In this document: piece by piece, positions 56,650-64,000 of the stretch
Position numbering within the stretch: the first letter of the stretch is position 1
How the letters are laid out: each line of letters opens with the position of its first letter
Origin: Dugong dugon
Lineage: Eukaryota > Chordata > Mammalia > Sirenia > Dugongidae
Direction of reading: 5' to 3'
NCBI GenBank assembly: GCA_030035585.1
Contig: CM057465.1
Coordinates: forward strand, 34,614,001-34,678,000
Length of the DNA: 64,000 bases
Notes under the pieces: model-generated
What the model saw: the letters and a program-made list of their open reading frames with translations, nothing else
Told to the model about the DNA's origin: nothing
Databases searched by the model: none
Program-made: the position numbers and the translations under genes

Positions 56650-58200
56650 CAGTCTTTCAACAAACATTTACTACTGTTTAATATATGCCCAGGTAATAGA
56701 GATACACCCTGATGAATAAGGAATGGTTTCTAGCTAGAGTGAGTCAGACATGCAAACAGATAAATTAAAATATGATTTATTATTGCTGTTGTAGAATTGT
56801 AAACAAGCTCATATAATAAAGCACAATAATGTAGTAATAATCTCTACTGGGAGATTACTAAGAGTCTTTTTGATGATATGACATTATGCTGGGACTTAGT
56901 GTTAAGTAAGTGTTTTTCTCCCAAGAAGAGGGGAAATAGTATTTTATCAGAAGAGACAACGTGGGCAAAGGCACAGTGCCATGAAAAGGCTGAGATCCTT
57001 TGGGAAATAATGGAGTATTCTATGTTTCAGGAGCACATGGTGCATACTGAGGACTGTAAGAAGCGAGAAAGATTTCAAAGAACTATGTATACTAAGCTAA
57101 GCAATTTAGAGTGTAGTCAGTAGATACTGGGAAGTCTTCAGAAGTTTCAATACAGAAGAGTGACATCAAAAGATTTATTTGATAGGAAGATTATGCCGTA
57201 GGCTGTTGAAGAGTAGACCATAGTGTAAGGGGCATCAGTTATGAGCCTTTGAAAAGTCTCAGCCAGAGGTTTTGATGGCTAGAGCTCAAGCATATCTGTG
57301 CAACTGGAGAAGAGGGTTGAATTTGAGAGATTTTTCTGAGGGAGATTAAACAAGATTTTATTGAAGATAGTGAATGAGGTATAACAAGGACAGATGTCTT
57401 TGAGGTTTCTAGCTTACAAGTTATGTATTGTTTAGGATACTGGTTTGGCTGCTGTAACAAAGATCCAATTAAACAACAGTAACGTAAAAAGAGAATTTTA
57501 TTTCTCTTTCAACCAAGTAGTCCAAGTTTATCAGTCTGGAAATAATACGGGGCACTCTGGTATTGCCAATCCAGACACAGTTTCCTTGTTACTCGACTTT
57601 CCTTTAGTGCGATAACCTCATCCACATAGTTGAAGAGGTCTCATCACCAGGACTGTTTGTTCCACAGTCTGTTGATTAGGGAAGGGGGAAAAGAGGAAGA
57701 AGCATGACCTGGAAGTCTACTCACATCCTTTGACCACAACTTAGTCACAGAGCTATTGCTAGAAATAAAAAATACTGGGAAGTGTTGTCTTTATTCTGGG
57801 TGGCCATGTACCAGCTGAAACTTGGGTGTTCTATTATTAAAGGAAGATAGGGAGAATGGAGATTGAGGTACCATTAGTGGTCTCTGCTACAAAGTGGATA
57901 ATGATGATCACACTAATATAGATCCGAAATGGAGGAGGTAGAACAGATTTGGGGAGACATGGAGAGATAAGGAGTTCTATTTGGGCTGTATTAAGTTTTA
58001 GGTTTCTGTGAGACCATTTGATAGCTATGTCCAATATGTAGCTTGAAATAAAGGATTCAGTGACAGAGATTTGACAAGCGTCAGCAATGTGAAGCCATTT
58101 CACATGAACTGGGGAGGGCATTGATAGTGAAGATTGAAAACTAAGAGCAGAATCTAAAGAACAACAACATCAGGAGGAATAAAAAGAAACAGAAGCTAGT
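56650..58200 (-). mobile_element. L2 LINE, long antisense fragment, split
   Basis: A collinear inverted L2 series: 'aacatttactactgtttaat', 'gtgggcaaaggcacagtgcc', 'cagaagagtgacatcaaaag', then after the interruption at 57425-57893, 'aggtagaacagatttgggga', 'ctgtattaagttttaggttt', 'gagaccatttgatagctatg'. About 1.1 kb of L2 is kept, unusually long for such an old element. Confidence 0.8.
57425..57893. repeat. Ancient interspersed repeat inserted in L2
   Basis: 'tggctgctgtaacaaagatc', 'attttatttctctttcaacc', 'gtctttattctgggtggcca', 'ggagaatggagattgaggta' trace the same old repeat as the pieces near 1600, 11690 and 13420; this is the most complete copy. It lies inside L2, so it is the younger of the two. 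Confidence 0.6.
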
Positions 58201-59420
58201 CAGAAATGTTATACATAGTAGAGGGGGAGATGGACAGAGAGATAGGGAAGAATGATGTTAGGAGTCTCTCCTAAGTTGTAAATCTCATTTCATGTTCCTG
58301 TGAAAGCCATCTCCAACATCATTGCATAGATTACCATGTCCATCAGAGTGAATTCACTCTGCCACCTTCTACCTACCAGAAAACAACTTCCAAATTTCCT
58401 AAAGCGGTCTTCAAACTTGGGCTCAATCTACTGCCCACTTTATTTATAGGATATAAAGACCAATGCAACAGGGGATTCCAAGAAACTTCGATTCTCTTGG
58501 CCTCAATTCAAAGACTTGAATAGTATATTATTCAAGTGTTCTGTGTTCCTTACTTTCTTGCAGTAATTCCCCATCCAGTCTCTCCAAACAGAGCCAACCT
58601 ATGCTTTTTGATATTATCTTTTGTTATTATTATTCTTTTTAGATCATTATTAAGGAAATAGTTGGAACAATGCTGTGGACATCCTGGACCTTCTGATGTT
58701 GTACAAGTTGACTTTCAAGGCTGATAGGCTTTAGAACTGACTCAAAGGTGCTGGCCCTCAGGTTCGTCTTTAAGCCCAACAATTCACGCTCATTGCTGTG
58801 TGGAAACCAAGGGGAGAGTTAGGGTTAAGAAGTAGCAAGTGCTGAAGAGAGGTTAATTAAAGTGAGAACTAAAAATAGGGCATGGGGTAGGACATTTATC
58901 AACTCCTTGGTGATTTTAGCAAAAGGCATTTTAGTACATTGGTATTAGTAGAAGCCAGTGGATTGTGAATCGTGGAGTAGTAATTCACATTGAGCTGCGG
59001 GCTAATGAAAATTGCACAAGTGAAGGCTGAAAATGTACACTATACTTTAAAGATTTGCTGATAAGCAGAAGCCCGATGATCACGATGAACAGAAAAGAGA
59101 GAAAAAGGATAGTACCTCGACTTGCTGGCAAATCTAGTATGGATTCTGTTCTTCATTCTCCCTCCCTTTCTTCCATGTGGGAGGGTTAAATGTGTTTCTA
59201 GGCTGAAAAGCCAGTGGAAAGGGACATCCTTAAAGTAGAAGATGTTTAATGTATAGACGTAGGTCCTTTGTAAGAAAGATATGAGCAGAGGATTTAAGAA
59301 AAGAGTCTGTATTAGATAAGTTTAGAGATGGAATTCGAGGAGACTAGATGGAAAATTTGATCAGAGGTTCCAGGATGGCCAATTTGGAATAAAAATGTAA
59401 AAGTAACAGTAAAAGAACAC
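58200..59420. other. Unique DNA, no gene seen
   Basis: No family or exon recognised. Confidence 0.4.
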
Positions 59421-59422
59421 TT

Positions 59423-59631
59423 TGTTGTTGTTGGGTGCCATGGAGTCAGTTCTGACTCACAGCAGCCAGATGTGACAAGACTACAAGTGCACCATAGGGT
59501 TTTCTTGGTGATGATATTTACGGAAGCAGAACGCCAGGTCTTTCTTGTGTGAAGCCCCTGGTGGGTTCTGACCCACAACCTTTTGGTTAGTAGCCAAGTG
59601 CTTAACCATTTGTGCCACCAGGGCTCCTTTC
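59423..59631 (-). repeat. AfroSINE, long subfamily with (GTT)n tail
   Basis: 'tgttgttgttgggtgccatg', 'gcaccatagggttttcttgg', 'cggaagcagaacgccaggtc', head 'tttgtgccaccagggctcc'. The 13-bp duplication 'taaaagaacactt' is at 59410-59422 and 59632-59644. Confidence 0.94.
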
Positions 59632-59644
59632 TAAAAGAACACTT

Positions 59645-60364
59645 AAAACCATGGAAACTGATAAATACTTTAATAGAGGTGCTGTTACAGAGCCTAGAAC
59701 AGGTATTTTTTTAAAAATAAGTGACAAATTATTTTTCCTTTAGTAATCATAAATTTATTCTTATGTAGTTTTTTGGTATGTGAGGGGAATAGCTTTCTAG
59801 AATTCAATTGAGGTACAAATTGGTCATTGGATTATGTATTGCTTTTTCCTTCATGACATTTTCTTCTCTTTGAGTATCTCCTAGGCTGCTTAATTTGTGC
59901 TGGTATAGTCCTCAGTTCATTTCTATTTTTTTGCCCTTATTTAGATAGACAGGTTTAAACTTCATATATAAACAATGCTTGTTGGTAAAATTCCAACTTG
60001 CTTGGGGATGTTTCGGTAGCTTATTAAGAGGATTTATGCACTGTCACAGAACTGGAGTCTTGTATTAATACTGCACTGTGTGCAGAAATAAAACTTTATA
60101 CTTTAAACAAAGACTTACTTAACGGTATATTAGATGTTGCGCTCTTAAAAAATAACAAAAGTAATATTGTGAAATGGTTGTTAGCTTTAGGGGTTGAGCT
60201 GTTGCCATTCATTCAATACTTATTGAGAGCCTAATATTTAAATTAAGCTGTGACTTAAATTTTGAGGAGTGGGCTGGGGATTTAATACCAAGGGGAAGGG
60301 ACTGTAACATGACTAATGATGAATCATTTTAAAAGCAGTTCAATTTTCTATACTGTAGAAATAT
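59645..60364. other. AT-rich unique DNA, no gene seen
   Basis: Nothing recognised. Confidence 0.4.
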
Positions 60365-60365
60365 T

Positions 60366-60522
60366 CCTTAACCCATTGTTGCCAAGTCAGTTCTGACTCA
60401 TAGTAACCCTGTAAGACAGAGTAGAACTGCCCCATAGGGTTTCCAAGGAGTGGCTGGTGGATTTGAACTACTGACCTTTTGGTTAGCAGCTGAGCTCTTA
60501 ACCACTGTGCCACCAGGACTCC
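60366..60522 (-). repeat. AfroSINE, short subfamily
   Basis: 'taacccattgttgccaagtc', 'cagagtagaactgccccata', 'accactgtgccaccaggact'. A short duplicated 'attccaaataaa' follows at 60526-60558. Confidence 0.93.
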
Positions 60523-60634
60523 AGTAATTCCAAATAAATTCCAATAATTCCAAATAAATATTCTGAATAAGTCCAGTAGTTTTAAATAATATGATTTTAA
60601 TGTCAATTAAAATCATGCCTAGCAAATGCTTTAT

Positions 60635-60735
60635 AATCAGTCAAGTCATTAAGCTTTCAGAATCTCAGTTTCCTTATCTGTAAAATGGGAATAATCATCC
60701 CAACAACATAGTTACAGAATAAAATCAGTAGTACT
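60635..60735 (+). repeat. MIR SINE fragment
   Basis: 'tctcagtttccttatctgta' followed by 'aaatgggaataatcatccc' is the diagnostic MIR centre. Confidence 0.9.
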
Positions 60736-60749
60736 TCCCCTACAGTAAA

Positions 60750-60974
60750 ACAAAACAAAACAAAACAAAAAAAAAACCCAGTTGTCATCAAGTCACCTCC
60801 AATTCATGGTGACCTCATGTGTGTTAGAGTAGAACTGTGCTCCATAGGGTTTTCAATGCCTCATTTTTCAGAAGTAGATCACAGGCATTTCTTCCAACGC
60901 TTCTGGGTGGACCCAAACTTGCAACCCTTCAGTTAGCAGCCACGAGCCTTAACCATTTGCACCGCCCAGAGGCT
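60750..60974 (-). repeat. AfroSINE, older long subfamily
   Basis: An (AAAAC)n/poly-A start, 'gttgtcatcaagtcacctcc', 'ctccatagggttttcaatgc', 'ttcagaagtagatcacaggc', head 'gcaccgcccagaggct'. The duplication 'ccctacagtaaa' is at 60738-60749 and 60975-60986. Confidence 0.93.
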
Positions 60975-60989
60975 CCCTACAGTAAATAT

Positions 60990-61870
60990 CTTTGAATATT
61001 AGTTATATTGCCCACTTCCCTCTATACTAGAAGATTCAGATAGTCAATTAATTAATTCTCATTATATTCCATTCTTTGTGACAAAAGGTGAGGGCACAAA
61101 GCCTCAAACCATTTGGCTGTATTTATATAAACTCTTGAAAGAAGAGTGGGATAACAGCTTCTTATTTTAGCACATTGATTTGTACTAGAACTTCTTTAAC
61201 CTGTTCATTTTGCCCTCTAAGATTAAAGATATAATCTTCTTCTAGAGGTAAGTGCGTGAAATAATCACACTTCCTGAATCTCTGATTATGGTAAAAGTGT
61301 ACACTCCAGATGAATGGCAGTAACCGGTATTTGTCTTGAGTGCTTTATAATCTTTAACTTGCTTTCAAATATCCTTGATTGCATGTGATTCCACAGAAAG
61401 CATTTTGCTCATACCAGAATATGTTCTAACATCCAGCCAATGTTTTACCACCTTGGCTTTTTGAAATAGCAGTTAATTTTTGCCTTACTGACCTTGTCGA
61501 TTTTCAGGTTCTCCTGAGATCCCTTCTGGAAAAGCCTCAGGTAAAATGAGTTACTTGGTAGCTGCTTGAGAGTTAATATTTGCATTTTGTCCACAGGAAT
61601 GTCTTTATTGTGCCACGCAATAAATGAAAATTTGTTTAAGGAATGCGTTGGTGATTTCAAGGGGATCAATGTAGTGTTAAAGTATTATAAGTGTTGGGTA
61701 CTTAAGCCACAGGCATTTCAACAGAATGCAAAGAAATTAGCCCCACTGTTAACTGGCTGATAGTTACATATAAAATAATGCTATGGATTAGTCTGACTCT
61801 TCAATGTTAACTTCTTTAAATGTATGTTTATTGGACTAGTGCTGGGTTAGGGCCCCTCTTTTGTAATATT
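60990..61870. other. Unique DNA, no gene seen
   Basis: Two open frames of 64-74 codons on opposite strands (61445-61760) overlap and lack motifs. Confidence 0.4.
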
Positions 61871-61874
61871 TCAG

Positions 61875-62058
61875 CATCTCTATTTATCCTTCTCACGTCA
61901 CTGTCACATAATATTGTTTAGTCTATTCTTTTTTTTTTTTTTACTTTTCTGCTACATTATGAGAAACTTTAGGGCAGGAACTATGTCTCATTCTTTCTTG
62001 TAGTCTGAGCACCTAGCACGTAGTATGTGCTTCAGAAATATTTACTGAATTAAAGAGT
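61875..62058 (+). repeat. L2 LINE 3' end
   Basis: 'actttagggcaggaactatg', 'tagtctgagcacctagcacg', 'tagtatgtgcttcagaaata', 'tttactgaatt' is the L2 terminus. A T run lies at 61929-61942. Confidence 0.85.
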
Positions 62059-62059
62059 T

Positions 62060-62725
62060 AATATATATATTCAGTTATAGGTATAGGAAAACCTCACTAA
62101 AAATTCCTTGAAAAAGAAGGAATTTGATTTATTAATTTAGACGTGGTCACCACATCACTCTGCATTTCTTTTGGCTCTTTACATCTCCATATCAAAACTT
62201 CACCCTTAGCTGGCTTCCCTTAAGGAAGCAAAATGACTACAACATGTGCCCTTACATGTTTAGGCAAGAGAGAGGGTGTGTGTCCCATACTGCTAGGAAA
62301 AGTCCTGAAATTTACTCTGATTTGACTGTTTTAGGTCATATGGCATCTCTGAACCAATATTTTTGATGTCCAGGACATCAAATATACGGAATAGATTTGT
62401 TGGGATTATGTATTGTACCCATGAAACCTGATTAGAGTCAAGAGACAAATTAATGAATGTTAATAATAAACAGATGTGCACTGTAATTAATAAATGGAAT
62501 TCAAAAACTCTAGGGCATTTTAATAAAGTGCGGAGAAATGAGACAAGATTTTTTGAAAGTTCTTTTTTTCTAAGAAATCTGAAAAATGTTGTTCTTTAAT
62601 TAGCTAATAGTTCAAAAATAGTTTTACACACATTTATGCAAGCATATTTAAATCTGTTAGTAATCACTCTAGCTGCATACAATTAGTTACAATCTAAGAC
62701 TAACCTTAGCAAAATAATACATACC
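62060..62725. other. AT-rich unique DNA, no gene seen
   Basis: Nothing recognised. Confidence 0.4.
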
Positions 62726-62927
62726 AGTTGCTCTGGTGTCAGCTCTGACTCATGGTGACCCCATGTAGGTCAGAGTAAAACTGTGCTCCATAGGGTTTTT
62801 CAGTGGCTTATATTTTTGAGAGTAAAGTACCAAGCCTTTCTTCCGAGGAACCTCTGGGCAGACTTGAACTTCCAAACCTTTCTGTTAGCAGCCCAGCAGA
62901 TTAATCACTTGTACTATCCAGGGACTG
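62726..62927 (-). repeat. AfroSINE, older long subfamily
   Basis: 'agttgctctggtgtcagctc', 'gtgctccatagggtttttca', 'accaagcctttcttccgagg', head 'gtactatccagggact'. Diverged. Confidence 0.88.
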
Positions 62928-62929
62928 TA

Positions 62930-63460
62930 GGAAAAATGATAGTAGGCAGTTATCTTCAGGCTACAATTTAGGAAGCATCTACCCCCACCACCAGCCCTAC
63001 CCCCACCAGCCTAACCCCTTAAGTAACTGAAGAATGTTAGTCATTTGATAATGTGAAAATAGCTGAATACCTGGATGAAAAAGAACAACCATGAAAAATG
63101 GAGGAACCACATTTTACGGGCTCACAATTTTTCCTAACACTATTCCTGATGTTTCTGACTTCTTAAAAACTTGATTTCATGTGAGCACTTCTATTTTGAA
63201 AAGAGATGGATACATGAATGAAATGCCTAAGAGGGGGGACTGTGGCCAGAAAACCAGAGCAATATGGTGGAGTCATGCTGACTGTGTATAAAACAATTCA
63301 TTTTCTTGTTGGATGTGTGATTTTCCCTTCAAGTATTCATTTCCACGGCAGTTCCACTTTTGTCTAGCCCAATCCAAACAAATCCTTTGCCTGATTTCTT
63401 TTGTCTCTCAATTTGTACGAGGTCTGGAACTTCTTGCAGTAAAACAATTTGGCCTTTAGT
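62930..63460. other. Unique DNA, no gene seen
   Basis: A short CACC-rich stretch near 62980-63020. No gene recognised. Confidence 0.4.
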
Positions 63461-63471
63461 TTTGGTTGCTG

Positions 63472-63662
63472 AGAGCCCTTGTGGTGCAGTGGTTAAGAAT
63501 TCGGCTGCTAACCAAAAGTTCGGCAGTTCGAATCCACCAGCTGCTCCTTGGAAATCCTATGGGGCAGTTCCACTCTGTCCTATAGGGTCACTACGAGTCA
63601 AAATCGACTCAACAGCAATGGGTTTTGGGTTTGTTTGTTTTTTTTTGTTTTTTATTTTGGTT
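63472..63662 (+). repeat. AfroSINE, short subfamily
   Basis: 'gagcccttgtggtgcagtgg', 'cggcagttcgaatccaccag', 'tgtcctatagggtcactacg' and a G/T-rich tail. The duplication 'tttggttgctg' / 'tttggttcctg' is at 63461-63471 and 63663-63673. Confidence 0.93.
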
Positions 63663-63674
63663 TTTGGTTCCTGG

Positions 63675-64000
63675 CAGCAGAACCACACCTAAGGGCAATG
63701 AGTGGAGGCCAACTCTACCAAGAGGGACCACCTGGGGGCCCAAAGCTGACTAAGCCTCAAGATGCATGATGTCATCTATCATGGCCACATGCTGAGGCCA
63801 AGAAAAGGCCTTGGATGGTGGAGACTCACTGTGGCTTCCAGGTTGGAGTGAAGGGGCATACCCTGGGAGCATGGAAGCTCTGCGCCAGTACCCCTCCTGG
63901 ACTTCCCCCTTTGTGTTTGTATCTTTTGTCTTTCTAAATTAAAGATAGCCCTTTCCCAGTAGTTCATGAGTCATTTCAAGGAATTATGGGGTCTAAGAAA
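63675..64000. other. Complex-sequence end of window, no gene assigned
   Basis: More GC-rich than its surroundings. The 'tctttctaaattaaagatag' segment near 63925 looks like a weak polyadenylation-type signal and could belong to an LTR-type repeat running off the window. Not enough is visible to classify it. Confidence 0.25.

Overview
The window is nuclear DNA from a mammal, almost certainly an afrotherian of the Paenungulata and most likely an elephant. The main clue is more than twenty copies of tRNA-derived AfroSINEs, found only in Afrotheria. Their plus-strand head reads like 'gagccctggtggcacagtgg', and they end in a core around 'atgagtcggaatcgactc'. Several minus-strand 3' ends of an RTE-type LINE share that terminal core. 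Older layers common to all placental mammals (MIR, L2, L1M, MER5-like DNA transposons) lie beneath. Base composition is AT-rich, and I recognise no host exon, RNA gene or CpG island. The window reads as intergenic or deep intronic DNA.

Layout. 1-4.2 kb: unique AT-rich DNA with an old repeat near 1.6-1.9 kb. 4.25-7.27 kb: an ancient plus-strand L1M/HAL1-type element carrying three later insertions. 8-18 kb: LTR-type fossils, MIR, AfroSINEs, a long (AT)n tract and a minus-strand L1M cut by an RTE fragment. 18.74-26.24 kb: the centrepiece, a full-length plus-strand L1 of about 7.47 kb between 16-bp direct repeats. 26.6-28.6 kb: minus-strand old L1, an LTR fossil and L2. 29-33 kb: MER5-like pieces, a MIR split by an RTE fragment, and AfroSINEs. 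33-36.7 kb: mostly unique. 36.7-38 kb: a stack of three retroposons inserted one after another at the same 9-bp site, with a further SINE just downstream. 38-48 kb: old L1 3' UTR, an LTR fossil with an internal minisatellite, a tail-to-tail SINE pair, L2, a small palindromic DNA transposon and more SINEs. 48.3-53.9 kb: mostly unique. 54-64 kb: a microsatellite-bearing old repeat, SINEs, an odd poly(A)-tailed minus-strand insert, a long antisense L2 split by another repeat, and a cluster of minus-strand SINEs.

The coding content is the L1. It has ORF1 (coiled coil plus RNA-binding domains, ending early), a lysine-rich 63-codon reading frame in an unusually long inter-ORF spacer, and ORF2 (endonuclease and reverse transcriptase) with three in-frame stops and an altered catalytic FADD motif. 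ORF1 and ORF2 would normally form the retrotransposition particle; this copy is dead but fairly recent. Its 3' UTR holds three diverged tandem copies of one module. The features most worth a second look are the small ORF that overlaps the ORF2 start as ATGA, the triplicated 3' UTR, and the serial use of one target site near 36.7-37.5 kb.

Repeat family names rest on recalled consensus patterns, not a database search. Boundaries are good to a few bases where target-site duplications are quoted and approximate elsewhere.
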